NCBI GenBank assembly: GCA_964560165.1
Contig: CAZLLB010000029.1
Location: 1 to 21,411 of the forward strand
Length of the DNA stretch: 21,411 nucleotides
Reading direction: 5' to 3'
From: Parvibaculum sp964560165
GTDB taxonomy: Bacteria; Pseudomonadota; Alphaproteobacteria; Parvibaculales; Parvibaculaceae
Below the pieces are notes generated by a model. The model was not told where the DNA came from. It saw only the letters and a program-made list of their open reading frames with translations, and searched no databases. Numbering within the stretch: the first letter of the stretch is position 1; the number at the start of each line of letters is the position of its first letter. Shown here in pieces: positions 1 to 7,863 of the stretch. A program made the position numbers and the translations under genes.

Positions 1-2409
1 GCCGAAATTGATCGCCTTGGCACGGCGGCGGACGGAGGGGTCCATGCCTTCGACCGGCACGCCGAACATTTCCGACGCCGTCATCGCATGAATATCGAGG
101 CCATCGGCGAACGCCTGACGTAGAGCGCCGATATCGGCGATATGCGCAAGGAGGCGCAATTCGATCTGGCTGTAATCGGCGGAGATGAGCTTGTTGCCTT
201 TGTCGGCGACAAAGGCCGTGCGGATCTTGCGACCGTCTTCGGTGCGCACCGGAATGTTTTGCAGGTTCGGATCGGATGATGACAAACGGCCTGTAGTTGT
301 CGATGCGAGCGAATAAGACGTGTGGACGCGGCCCGTCTCGGGGTGGATGAACATGGGCAGCGCGTCGGTATAGGTGCTTTTCAGCTTGGCGAGGCCACGC
401 CAATCGAGAACGCGCTGCGGCAGAGCATGGCCCTGCGCGGCAAGCGCCTCCAGCGCGTCGCTATCTGTGGACCATGCGCCGGTCTTGGTCTTGCGACCGC
501 CTTCGTGGCCCATTTTGTCGTAGAGAATTTCGCCAAGCTGTTTTGGCGAGCCGATGTTGAAGCGCTGGCCGGCGAGTTCGTAAATCTCGTCCTCATATTG
601 CGCCATCTTCTGTGCGAAATCGCCGGAGAGACGCGCCAGCACATTGCGATCGACCTTGATGCCAGCGCGCTCCATCTCAAGCAGCACAGGCACGAGCGGG
701 CGTTCCAGCGTTTCGTAAACGACCATACGGCGCTCGGAAACAAGGCGCGGCCGCAGCGCATGCCAGAGGCGCAGTGTGACATCAGAATCTTCCGCGCCGT
801 AAGCGATGGCTTTTTTGATCGGCACCTGATCGAAAGTGACGCGCGCCTTGCCGGTGCCTGCAACTTCAGAAAACGGAATGGGCTTGTGGCCGAGGTGAAG
901 CTCAGACAGTTCATCCATGCCGTGGCCGTGCAGGCCCGCATCGAGCGCATAGGACATCAGCATCGTGTCGTCGAGCGTCGTCAGCTTCAGGCCGTGCTGC
1001 TCGAAGACGATGAGATCATATTTGAGGTTCTGTCCGACCTTGACGACGGAAGCGTCTTCAAAAAGCGGCCTCAGGGCAGCGAGCGCATCTCGCAGCGGGA
1101 TCTGCTCGGAGTTCGCTTTGTTGTCGAGATCGAGATTGTCGCCGCTCCCGTGTTGCAGCGGGACGTAGCAAGAGTGGCCCGGTTCGGAGCAGATCGAAAA
1201 ACCGACGAGGCGCGCCTGCATCGGATCGAGGCTGTCGGTTTCAGTGTCGATGGCGACGACGCCCGCCTCGCGCGCGCGGGTAATGCAAGCCTGAAGCTCT
1301 GCGAGCGTCGTGACACCGATATGTCTGGCATCGGCGAAAGGCGGGTTCGTGTCACTGCGCAGCGCGCCGGGGATGCCGCCGCGTTGGGATGGTGCTTCGT
1401 CGGTGGCTTTGGGCTTTGCCGCTGTCTGCGCTTGCACGGGGAGCGCGCCCGCTGGGGCGACCTTGTCACTATCGACGCCGGATTTCTCGGCGACGCGGCG
1501 CGTCAGGGTTGAAAATTCCATGCCTTTGAGAAAGGCGATGAGGCGCTCGGGGTCGGGCGCATGGATGCCCATGTCTTCGACGGGCACTTCGACGGGGACG
1601 TTTTCATCGAGCGTCACGAGGCGTTTTGAAATGCGCGCCTGCTCGGCAAACTCGATCAGATTTTCGCGGCGTTTGTTCTGTTTGATTTCGGGCGCGCGGG
1701 CGAGCAACGTTTCAAGATCGCCATAGGTGTTGATGAGTTCTGCCGCCGTCTTGATGCCGATGCCGGGAACGCCGGGCACATTATCGACGCTATCGCCAGC
1801 GAGCGCCTGCACCTCGATGACTTTTTCTGGCGGCACGCCGAATTTCTCGATCACCTCGGCATGGTTGATCGTCTTCATTTTCATCGTGTCGAGCATGTCG
1901 ATGCCGCCGCCGACGAGCTGCATCAAGTCCTTGTCGGATGAGACGATGGTGACGCGGGCCCCTGCCTTCTGGGCGTGGCGGGCATAGGTTGCGATCAGAT
2001 CGTCGGCCTCATAGCCCATCATCTCGATGCAGGGGACGGTGAAGGCACGCACCGCATCGCGCACCAGCGCGAATTGTGGACGCAGGTCTTCGGGCGGCTC
2101 GGGGCGCTGGGCTTTGTAGAGCGGGTAGATATCGTTGCGGAAGGTTTTGGCGGAGGCATCAAAAATGACCGCGAGATGCGTCGGCTCGAATTCGTCCTTC
2201 GTGTCCTCGATCAGCTTGTAGAGCATGTTGCAGAAGCCCGAGACGGCGCCGACGGGCATCCCATCAGATTTGCGCGTCAAGGGTGGCAGAGCGTGATAAG
2301 CGCGGAAAATATAGCCTGAACCATCGACCAGAAAGAGGTGGTCGCCCTTGCGCAGCGGCCTCGTGGGGGCCGCCGGGCTCACATTTTTTTCCGTATTGGC
2401 CTTCGTCAC
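1..2409 (-). CDS. polA: DNA polymerase I (5' part, cut by the window edge)
   Basis: Replication and repair polymerase with three activities on one chain. The minus-strand reading frame is open from 2409 to base 1 (803 codons; the family is usually about 900-1,000). Seen in order: 5'-3' nuclease signatures (VDGSGYIFRAYHALPP, the metal-binding EADDL and SSDKDL, then GDSVDNVPGVPGIG); a 3'-5' proofreading domain with an intact DTETDSLDP Exo I motif near residue 388, NLKYD and a YGAEDSD Exo III motif; then polymerase motifs SDPNLQNIPVRTEDG, DYSQIELR (near residue 745) and RRRAKAINFG, the start of motif B, where the window stops. Proofreading residues are present, so the exonuclease should be active. 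The GTG at 2409 is chosen because AGGAAGG lies 8 nt upstream. A second in-frame GTG at 2382 (then SPAAPTRPLRKGDHLF) is the alternative. It is divergent from the ABC ATPase gene. Confidence 0.97.
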   Translation of the reverse strand, partial: MTKANTEKNVSPAAPTRPLRKGDHLFLVDGSGYIFRAYHALPPLTRKSDGMPVGAVSGFCNMLYKLIEDTKDEFEPTHLAVIFDASAKTFRNDIYPLYKAQRPEPPEDLRPQFALVRDAVRAFTVPCIEMMGYEADDLIATYARHAQKAGARVTIVSSDKDLMQLVGGGIDMLDTMKMKTINHAEVIEKFGVPPEKVIEVQALAGDSVDNVPGVPGIGIKTAAELINTYGDLETLLARAPEIKQNKRRENLIEFAEQARISKRLVTLDENVPVEVPVEDMGIHAPDPERLIAFLKGMEFSTLTRRVAEKSGVDSDKVAPAGALPVQAQTAAKPKATDEAPSQRGGIPGALRSDTNPPFADARHIGVTTLAELQACITRAREAGVVAIDTETDSLDPMQARLVGFSICSEPGHSCYVPLQHGSGDNLDLDNKANSEQIPLRDALAALRPLFEDASVVKVGQNLKYDLIVFEQHGLKLTTLDDTMLMSYALDAGLHGHGMDELSELHLGHKPIPFSEVAGTGKARVTFDQVPIKKAIAYGAEDSDVTLRLWHALRPRLVSERRMVVYETLERPLVPVLLEMERAGIKVDRNVLARLSGDFAQKMAQYEDEIYELAGQRFNIGSPKQLGEILYDKMGHEGGRKTKTGAWSTDSDALEALAAQGHALPQRVLDWRGLAKLKSTYTDALPMFIHPETGRVHTSYSLASTTTGRLSSSDPNLQNIPVRTEDGRKIRTAFVADKGNKLISADYSQIELRLLAHIADIGALRQAFADGLDIHAMTASEMFGVPVEGMDPSVRRRAKAINFG

Positions 2410-2449
2410 GCCGCGCGCCTTCCTATATTGCCTGTTCCAGGGTTCAGGT

Positions 2450-2479
2450 TTGACCCTGTTCCCCGCCCGATGTTACCAA
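2450..2479 (+). promoter_or_regulatory. Possible sigma70-type promoter for the ABC ATPase gene
   Basis: TTGACC at 2450-2455 and TACCAA at 2474-2479 are separated by 18 bp, about 45 bp before the ATG at 2524. The -35 is close to consensus but the -10 is poor. The -35 also sits in a loose inverted repeat (CAGGGT-N9-ACCCTG). This is a motif match only, with low certainty. Confidence 0.22.
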
Positions 2480-2523
2480 GCTGCCTGGCCCCCTGGGCCC
2501 GCACTTTACAGAAGAGCCGCCGA

Positions 2524-3522
2524 ATGGCCCATACACTTGCCGCGCAATCCGACATTCAGCCCGCTTCCACCCTCGCTCCTGAAGCACAAAGGCTCAATGC
2601 CATCGAAGCGCGGGGCTTGCGCAAAATCTACCGCGCGGCGGGCGGGCAGCCGGAAAAAGAGGCGCTGAAGGGCATTGATCTCGCGGTGCCGCGAGGCTCG
2701 ATTTTTGGCCTGCTTGGGCCGAACGGTGCGGGCAAATCGACCTTTATCAATATTCTGGCCGGGCTGGTGATGAAAAGCACCGGCTCGGTTTCGGTCTGGG
2801 GTTTCGATCTCGACGCCAATCCCCGGCAGGTGCGCGCCTCCATCGGCGTCGTGCCGCAGGAATTGAGCGTCGATCCCTTCTTCACGCCCGCTGAAGTGCT
2901 CGACCTGCAAGCAGGGCTTTACGGCGTGCCCAAGCGCGAGCGGCGGACGATGGAAATCCTCGGGGCAATGGGGCTTGAGGACAAGGCCGACGCCTATGCG
3001 CGCTCGCTCTCGGGCGGCATGAAGCGGCGGCTGCTGGTCGCCAAAGCCATGGTGCATAATCCGCCGGTGCTGGTGCTCGACGAGCCGACGGCTGGCGTCG
3101 ATGTCGAATTGCGCAAGCAGCTTTGGGACTATGTGAAGAACCTCAATGCACTCGGCACGACGATCGTGCTGACGACGCATTATCTGGAAGAGGCCGAAGC
3201 GCTGTGCGATCGCATCGCCATCATCGATAAGGGCGAGGTGGTGGCCTGCGAGCCGACGCAGAAACTCATCGCGCGCGTGACCGACAAGAAGCTCATCATA
3301 CGGTCGGCATCGCCGGTGACGCCACAGATGGCCGCGATTGAAGGCTTGCGCACCGAGATTACGCCTTCGGGTGCGCTTTCCATTCAATATAATCCGATCG
3401 AGACCGGCGTGATGGGTATTCTGGACCGGGTGCAGAAATCGGGGATCGAGATCACCGATATCTCGACCGAAGAATCCGATCTGGAAGATGTCTTTCTCCA
3501 GCTCACCTCGCATCAAGACTGA
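2524..3522 (+). CDS. ABC-2 type transporter ATP-binding protein
   Basis: Cytoplasmic ATPase subunit that would drive a separate membrane permease; the substrate is unknown. The 332-residue product has Walker A GPNGAGKST (65-73), Q-loop PQE (111-113), signature LSGGMKRRL (162-170), Walker B VLVLDEPTAG (182-191) and the switch histidine in TTHYLEEAE (H219). After about residue 240 there is a C-terminal extension typical of the YadG/CcmA-like ABC-2 ATPases (about 300 residues). The frame is open further upstream to an ATG at 2338, but that would overlap the polA 5' end. The ATG at 2524 (MAHTLAAQ) gives the normal N terminus before RGLRKIY, so it is preferred. No permease lies on either side: the next gene (PAS_5) is on the other strand, ending 18 bp downstream. 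It must therefore pair with a permease encoded elsewhere or work outside transport. Family certain, function open. Confidence 0.9.
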   Translation: MAHTLAAQSDIQPASTLAPEAQRLNAIEARGLRKIYRAAGGQPEKEALKGIDLAVPRGSIFGLLGPNGAGKSTFINILAGLVMKSTGSVSVWGFDLDANPRQVRASIGVVPQELSVDPFFTPAEVLDLQAGLYGVPKRERRTMEILGAMGLEDKADAYARSLSGGMKRRLLVAKAMVHNPPVLVLDEPTAGVDVELRKQLWDYVKNLNALGTTIVLTTHYLEEAEALCDRIAIIDKGEVVACEPTQKLIARVTDKKLIIRSASPVTPQMAAIEGLRTEITPSGALSIQYNPIETGVMGILDRVQKSGIEITDISTEESDLEDVFLQLTSHQD

Positions 3523-3540
3523 GCGGGACGCCGAAGGCAG

Positions 3541-4041
3541 CTAGGCCGAGGCGCGCTTCACGAGTTCGCCCATCGCCATTTCAACCTTCGCCCCATGAAC
3601 CGAAAGCGGCAGAAAAACCGCCTCGATCTCCGTGACCATATTGCTTTGCGCGAAGGTAGCCGCGCCATGAAGACGGAGCGGGCGGCGCAGCTCGCAGACG
3701 ATGCCGAGCACTTTTGCGACCATCGAGGCGCTGCGCTCCGACAGGCTTTGGTCGAGCGTCCGCCCTGTGAAATCGCCCGCGAAGAGATCGTTCAAGGCCG
3801 TTCCCATCAAGCGGACCTGAAAATGCGCGGGGGAGACGGCCGGGGGCGCCACGTCGATCAGGAAAACAGTCGGCAGGTGGCTGACGATATCGCCGGGGCT
3901 GACATCGGCGCGGGCGGGCATGGGCCGGCCTTCGCGTTTGCCCGTCCAATAGGCATGAATCGCACGGAGGCGGCTGTCCTGAAGATTGAGCAGCGGATCA
4001 ATAAAGAGATCGAAGGGCGAAAGCCTCAGAGCCGCCGGCAT
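3541..4041 (-). CDS. PAS_5 family small protein
   Basis: A 166-residue soluble protein resembling the alphaproteobacterial PAS_5 family, which has a PAS-like fold and no attached output domain. The evidence is the order of blocks: RLRAIHAYWTGKREGRPMPARADVSPGDI (about residues 25-53) followed by LPTVFLIDV, FQVRLMGTALNDLFAGDFTGRTLDQ, and a C-terminal VFLPLSVHG strand ending in MGELV. There is no signal peptide, membrane segment or kinase part. Ligand and partner are unknown. Start ATG at 4041 has only a weak ribosome site (TAGG about 6 nt upstream). It is convergent with the ABC ATPase gene and divergent from the metallo-beta-lactamase gene. A perfect palindrome lies 38 bp upstream of its start. 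Confidence 0.8.
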   Translation of the reverse strand: MPAALRLSPFDLFIDPLLNLQDSRLRAIHAYWTGKREGRPMPARADVSPGDIVSHLPTVFLIDVAPPAVSPAHFQVRLMGTALNDLFAGDFTGRTLDQSLSERSASMVAKVLGIVCELRRPLRLHGAATFAQSNMVTEIEAVFLPLSVHGAKVEMAMGELVKRASA

Positions 4042-4078
4042 GAAACGCCTACTCGCATGGGACCTGCCGCCCCGAGGC

Positions 4079-4105
4079 GCAGGTTCTGGAACATCCAGAA
4101 CCTGC
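4079..4105. promoter_or_regulatory. Perfect 27-bp palindrome between divergent genes (candidate operator)
   Basis: Two perfect 12-bp arms (4079-4090 and 4094-4105, left arm GCAGGTTCTGGA) flank a 3-bp centre ACA. It lies between the PAS_5 start (4041, minus) and the metallo-hydrolase start (4225, plus). No T-run follows on either strand, so an intrinsic terminator is unlikely. A dimeric repressor or activator site, or an RNA hairpin in the PAS_5 leader, are the alternatives. It does not match the alphaproteobacterial LexA (GTTC-N7-GTTC) or CIRCE patterns. Confidence 0.55.
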
Positions 4106-4224
4106 TATAGGCGAAATCGAGCCGCCCGCCAAGCTCGCTCCCGCGGCCGCCAGCCGGATTGGCAGGGTAGTCGCATTCCACTAAATTGCTCGCACATTGA
4201 GGAATGTGAAAAGGCCATCTGGTC

Positions 4225-4956
4225 ATGGAAACACGTGTTGCCGAGATCGCGCCTCGCATCTACCGCCTTTCGACCTTCGTGCCGGATGTCGCTCCGCCTA
4301 TAGGCTTCACCTTCAATCAGTTCCTCATCAAGGCCGATGAGCCCCTGCTCTTTCATTGCGGGCCGCGCGCCATGTTTCCGGCCATCTCTGCGGCCATGAA
4401 AACGATCATGCCGATCGAGCGGCTGCGCTGGATCAGCTTCAGCCATGTTGAGGCAGACGAATGCGGGGCAATGAACCTCTGGCTGGCGGCGGCGCCCAGC
4501 GCTCAAGTCGCCCATGGGGCCACCGCCTGCAACGTCTCACTAGCTGACCTCGCCGACCGGGCCCCTCGCGTGCTGGAGGACGGCGAGGTTCTCGATCTTG
4601 GCGGACGCAGAGTTCGCTATCTCGATACGCCTCATGTACCTCATGGCTGGGACGCGGGCATGATGTTTGAGGAAGAGACTAAGACCCTCCTGTGCAGCGA
4701 TCTTTTCACACATTTGGGTGATCCAGCACCCGTGACCAACGCGGATATTCTGGGGCCGGCCATGGCCGCCGAGGAGGCCTTTCAGGCAACGGCGCTCACA
4801 CCGGCGATCAAGCCCACGCTGGCGCGGCTGGCTGCATTGAAGCCGGTGACGCTCGCCATCATGCACGGCTCGTCCTACAGCGGCGATTGCGCCGCCGCCC
4901 TTGATGCGCTGGGGACTTTCTACGACAAGCGCCTCACGGCATCTCTTGGCCATTGA
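4225..4956 (+). CDS. MBL-fold metallo-hydrolase, flavodiiron (ODP)-like
   Basis: A 243-residue cytoplasmic metallo-beta-lactamase-fold protein. Its metal ligands follow the flavodiiron/ODP pattern rather than the classical HxHxDH: SHVEADECG gives H74-x-E76-x-D78, followed by H137 or H140 (DTPHVPHGWD), D159 (LLCSDLFTHLGD) and H214 (MHGSSYSGD). In flavodiiron proteins such a diiron site reduces O2 or NO, but those carry a fused flavodoxin domain that is absent here. The electron donor, if any, must be separate. Known family members without flavodoxin include diiron sensor domains and uncharacterised hydrolases, so the reaction is not assigned. Start ATG at 4225 has AAGG about 10 nt upstream. 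It stands alone on the plus strand, divergent from the PAS_5 gene with a palindrome between them. Confidence 0.85.
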   Translation: METRVAEIAPRIYRLSTFVPDVAPPIGFTFNQFLIKADEPLLFHCGPRAMFPAISAAMKTIMPIERLRWISFSHVEADECGAMNLWLAAAPSAQVAHGATACNVSLADLADRAPRVLEDGEVLDLGGRRVRYLDTPHVPHGWDAGMMFEEETKTLLCSDLFTHLGDPAPVTNADILGPAMAAEEAFQATALTPAIKPTLARLAALKPVTLAIMHGSSYSGDCAAALDALGTFYDKRLTASLGH

Positions 4957-5123
4957 CCGGGCCCATTGTCTTAAGAACCTGTGCATCCGCACAATTTGAA
5001 CTTGTAACCTGCCTTCGAAGGGCGGCGCGGGTCCATTTGGAGCCATCTTCCCGGCGGATTGTCAGGGCGGGTGGTTTCGACTAACTTGCGCCCGATTGGA
5101 CGGTCGGCACGATGCCCGACCCG

Positions 5124-5200
<77 letters not shown>

Positions 5201-5351
5201 ATTTTTCCACGGATGATTGAGGATTGATGGGCGACGCGCGGGCCGCGATAGGTCGCCGTGGCCGAGGAGAACGCCGCGCTTTCGGCCCCTCCGCACGCGC
5301 GAAGTGTTGCCTCGCAAACACTATCCAAACCTCTGTGCCGCGCGGCGGGTG

Positions 5352-5391
5352 GCGTCACGCCGTTGTCATCGAACTGCATCCGAACCGTCAT
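5352..5391 (+). promoter_or_regulatory. Candidate tandem Pho box (PhoB site) upstream of the porin
   Basis: Four 7-mers start exactly 11 bp apart: GCGTCAC (5352), TTGTCAT (5363), CTGCATC (5374) and CCGTCAT (5385). The PhoB consensus is CTGTCAT repeated at 11-bp pitch. Repeats two and four match 6/7, one matches 4/7 and three matches 3/7. TTACTT at 5401-5406, just after the array, could serve as a -10 with the last repeat replacing the -35. The array lies about 95 bp before the porin ATG. Confidence 0.55.
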
Positions 5392-5487
5392 TCAGCTCTG
5401 TTACTTCGCTCCCCAGGGGGCGACGTGGGCACGGGCTCGCGACTCGCAATCCTGCACGGTATTTCTTTATCAACAGGGAGACGTCGC

Positions 5488-6882
5488 ATGACGTTGAGAC
5501 AAATTCTGCTGGCAGGCACCGCGCTCGGCGCTGCGGCGCTGCTCGCGAGCCCGGCCTTGGCCGGTTCGGCAGCCGCCAGCCAAAACGAGATCGATACGCT
5601 TAAACAGCAGATGTTTGAAATCCAGCAGCGTCTCACCGAGATGCAGATCGCACAGACGAAGGAAGACAAGAACCCTGTCACGGTTTCGCTGAAGGACGGC
5701 AAGCCGAGCTTCAAGACGGCGGACGGCAACTTCACCATGGCGATCCGTGGCCGCGCGCATCTCGACGTTGCGAGCTACAACCAGAACGCCAACAGCAAGG
5801 CCCAGACGGGTGGCGGCCTCGATTCCGGTGCGAACTTCCGGCGCGCCGAACTCGGCGTCGAAGGCACCTTCATGAAAGACTGGGGCTACAAGCTCAACAT
5901 GCAGTGGGGCGACTCGGGCGCTGAGCGCGCATCGACAATCAAAGATGCCTATCTGTCTTATGACGGTATCAAGGGCATCTCGATCATGGCAGGCGCCATC
6001 CAGACGCCCATGACGCTCGACGATACGACCTCGTCCAATGACATCACCTTCATCGAGCGTGCTTCGGCGGCGAACCTGGCGACCAGCCTTGGCGCAGGCG
6101 ACGGCCGTATTTCTTTCGGCGCGAAAGGCAATACCGACAATTTCTACGGTTCGCTCTTCTACACGATGAATACAATCGGCACGACGGCGAACACCAGCAG
6201 CGAAGGCTCGGCCTTTGTCGGTCGCATGGCATATGCCTTTGAGCCCGCGGCGGACTGGAACATTCATCTTGGCGCGTCGGGAACTTTCAAGCCCGATACC
6301 GATGGTCCTGTTGAATTCCGCGACCGCCCGGAACTGCGCGTTGACCCGACCCGTCTCGTCACCTCGACGGCGCTGGTCGCCGACGATGCTTCCGTCTATG
6401 GCCCAGAATTCGCTGCCAGCTACGGCCCCTTCAAGGCCCAGGGCGAATATTACTTCTACAACGTCAATCGCACGGGCACGCTGCCGGACCCCGACTTCAG
6501 CTCCTGGTACGCGCAGGCTTCCTGGGTGATCACGGGCGAAGCCTATAAATACGACATCAAGGACGCGGCCTATAAGGGCGTGAAGCCCGCCAATCCGTTC
6601 AGCCTCAATGGCGGCGGCATGGGCGCATGGGAAATCGCGGCCCGCTACAGCCAGACCGACATGAACTACAATGAAGGTTCGGCTGGTACGGCAACGCCGG
6701 TTGGCGGTATCCGTGGCGGCAAGCAGAACATCATCACGGCGGGCGTCAACTGGTACCCGATCAATAATGTTCGCTTCATGCTCGAATATCTCGATGTCGA
6801 TGTCGATCGCATGAACGGCGCTGGTGCTGATATCGGCCATAAGTACAACGCCGTGGCGGCTCGCGCACAGTTCGCCTTCTGA
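5488..6882 (+). CDS. OprP/OprO-type phosphate-selective porin
   Basis: Outer-membrane trimeric beta-barrel expected to pass phosphate or polyphosphate into the periplasm. The 464-residue product has a clear signal peptide (MTLRQILLAG.., cleavage after SPALA, about residue 25). A short coiled-coil segment follows (NEIDTLKQQMFEIQQRLTEM, about 33-52), as is common in this family. The barrel then contains FTMAIRGRAHLD, NFRRAELGVEGTFMKDWGYK, a segment near IKDAYLSYDG, and MLEYLDVDVD, ending in the C-terminal aromatic RAQFAF expected for BAM-dependent outer-membrane proteins. Start ATG at 5488 is set by CAGGGAG 7 nt upstream and by the signal peptide. A longer frame from 5224 is open but would precede the signal peptide. 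Its neighbour is pstSCAB, convergent, and Pho-box-like repeats lie upstream, which supports phosphate rather than another anion. A strong terminator follows at 6911. Confidence 0.88.
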   Translation: MTLRQILLAGTALGAAALLASPALAGSAAASQNEIDTLKQQMFEIQQRLTEMQIAQTKEDKNPVTVSLKDGKPSFKTADGNFTMAIRGRAHLDVASYNQNANSKAQTGGGLDSGANFRRAELGVEGTFMKDWGYKLNMQWGDSGAERASTIKDAYLSYDGIKGISIMAGAIQTPMTLDDTTSSNDITFIERASAANLATSLGAGDGRISFGAKGNTDNFYGSLFYTMNTIGTTANTSSEGSAFVGRMAYAFEPAADWNIHLGASGTFKPDTDGPVEFRDRPELRVDPTRLVTSTALVADDASVYGPEFAASYGPFKAQGEYYFYNVNRTGTLPDPDFSSWYAQASWVITGEAYKYDIKDAAYKGVKPANPFSLNGGGMGAWEIAARYSQTDMNYNEGSAGTATPVGGIRGGKQNIITAGVNWYPINNVRFMLEYLDVDVDRMNGAGADIGHKYNAVAARAQFAF

Positions 6883-6910
6883 TCCGACCCTCGCAGGATG
6901 TGTCAGCAAA

Positions 6911-6939
6911 CCCCCGCCGGGAAACCGGCGGGGGTTTTT
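6911..6939 (+). terminator. Rho-independent terminator of the porin gene
   Basis: A perfect 10-bp GC-only stem (CCCCCGCCGG, 6911-6920; partner 6925-6934) with a GAAA tetraloop is followed by TTTTT (6935-6939), 28 bp after the porin stop. Confidence 0.93.
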
Positions 6940-6975
6940 GTCTGAGCCCTCCTGCCGCTACTTTCAGTTGGACAA

Positions 6976-7006
6976 AGAAAAACCCCGCCGGGGAGGAACG
7001 GCGGGG
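6976..7006 (-). terminator. Rho-independent terminator of the pst operon
   Basis: The stem CCCCGCCG (6983-6990) pairs with CGGCGGGG (6999-7006) across an 8-nt loop. Read on the minus strand it is followed by TTTTTCTTTG, a good U-tract, 30 bp after the pstB stop. Its stem core resembles that of the porin terminator on the other side, giving a back-to-back convergent pair. Confidence 0.88.
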
Positions 7007-7035
7007 TCAGTGAGAGCGCTGCCTGAGAAGAAAAG

Positions 7036-7863
7036 TCAGCCGAAGCGGCCGGTGATATAATCCTGCGTCCGGGTATTGACCGGGCTCGTGAAAATCTGGT
7101 GCGTGTCGCCCTCCTCGATCAGCGTGCCGAGATGGAAGAAAGCGGTGCGCTGGGAAACACGCGCAGCCTGCTGCATCGAATGGGTGACGATCACGATGGT
7201 GTAGTGCTGGCGCAACTCGTCCATCAGTTCTTCGATCTTTGCAGTGGCGATGGGATCGAGTGCGGAACAGGGCTCATCCATCAAGATCACATCGGGCTTC
7301 ACCGCAATCGCGCGGGCGATGCAGAGGCGTTGCTGCTGGCCGCCTGAGAGGCCAGTGCCGGGCTGGTCGAGGCGGTCTTTCACCTCGTTCCAGAGTCCGG
7401 CCTTCTGGAGGCTCGCTGTGACGATTTCCTCAAGGTCCGATTTGCGGCTGGCAAAGCCGTGAATACGCGGGCCATAGGCGACATTGTCGAAGATGGATTT
7501 GGGGAAGGGGTTGGGCTTCTGGAACACCATTCCGACGTGCGCGCGCAACTCGACCACATCGAGATTCGAGGCGTAGATGTCGCTATCGTCGATGGTGATG
7601 GAGCCCTGAACGCGACAAATCGGAATGACGTCGTTCATTCGGTTCATGCAGCGCAGAAAGGTGGACTTGCCGCAACCAGACGGGCCGATCAGCGCTGTGA
7701 CCTGATGTGCACCGATATCGAGATTGACATCGAAGAGCGCCTGTTTCGGTCCGTAGAAAACCGAAACATTTTCTGCCCTGATTTTTACTTCCATCGCTTC
7801 TTCAACTTGCGGGTAGGCCACAGCCTGAGTTGCAAAGCTCATCGTCTCGCTCATGTTTACCAT
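7036..7863 (-). CDS. pstB: Phosphate ABC transporter ATP-binding protein PstB
   Basis: Cytoplasmic ATPase that powers high-affinity phosphate import through PstC/PstA. The 275-residue product has Walker A GPSGCGKS (60-67), Q-loop VFQKPNPFPKSI (113-124, the PstB-specific form), signature LSGGQQQRL (172-180), Walker B VILMDEPCSALDP (192-204), H-loop VTHSMQQAARV (H228) and the typical end ..RTQDYITGRFG. The ATG at 7863 overlaps the pstA stop (ATGGTAA). An alternative ATG at 7854 (MSETMSF) lies three codons later and is equally plausible. It is the last gene of the operon; no phoU follows before the terminator at 6976-7006. Confidence 0.97.
   Translation of the reverse strand: MVNMSETMSFATQAVAYPQVEEAMEVKIRAENVSVFYGPKQALFDVNLDIGAHQVTALIGPSGCGKSTFLRCMNRMNDVIPICRVQGSITIDDSDIYASNLDVVELRAHVGMVFQKPNPFPKSIFDNVAYGPRIHGFASRKSDLEEIVTASLQKAGLWNEVKDRLDQPGTGLSGGQQQRLCIARAIAVKPDVILMDEPCSALDPIATAKIEELMDELRQHYTIVIVTHSMQQAARVSQRTAFFHLGTLIEEGDTHQIFTSPVNTRTQDYITGRFG

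Noticed and set aside
322..1512. Long plus-strand open frame (about 396 codons)
   Set aside because: It is antisense to polA, whose minus frame has all expected motifs through this region; long shadow frames are normal in GC-rich DNA.
2506..3516. Minus-strand open frame opposite the ABC ATPase
   Set aside because: Shadow of a gene with complete Walker and signature motifs.
4079..4105. The palindrome as a LexA or CIRCE site
   Set aside because: GTTC/GAAC elements are present, but spacing (GAAC-N5-GAAC, inverted GTTC) does not fit GTTC-N7-GTTC, and CIRCE sequence is absent.
5470..6909. Long minus-strand open frame (about 479 codons) opposite the porin
   Set aside because: The plus strand has signal peptide, ribosome site, barrel motifs and terminator; the antisense product has no recognisable features.
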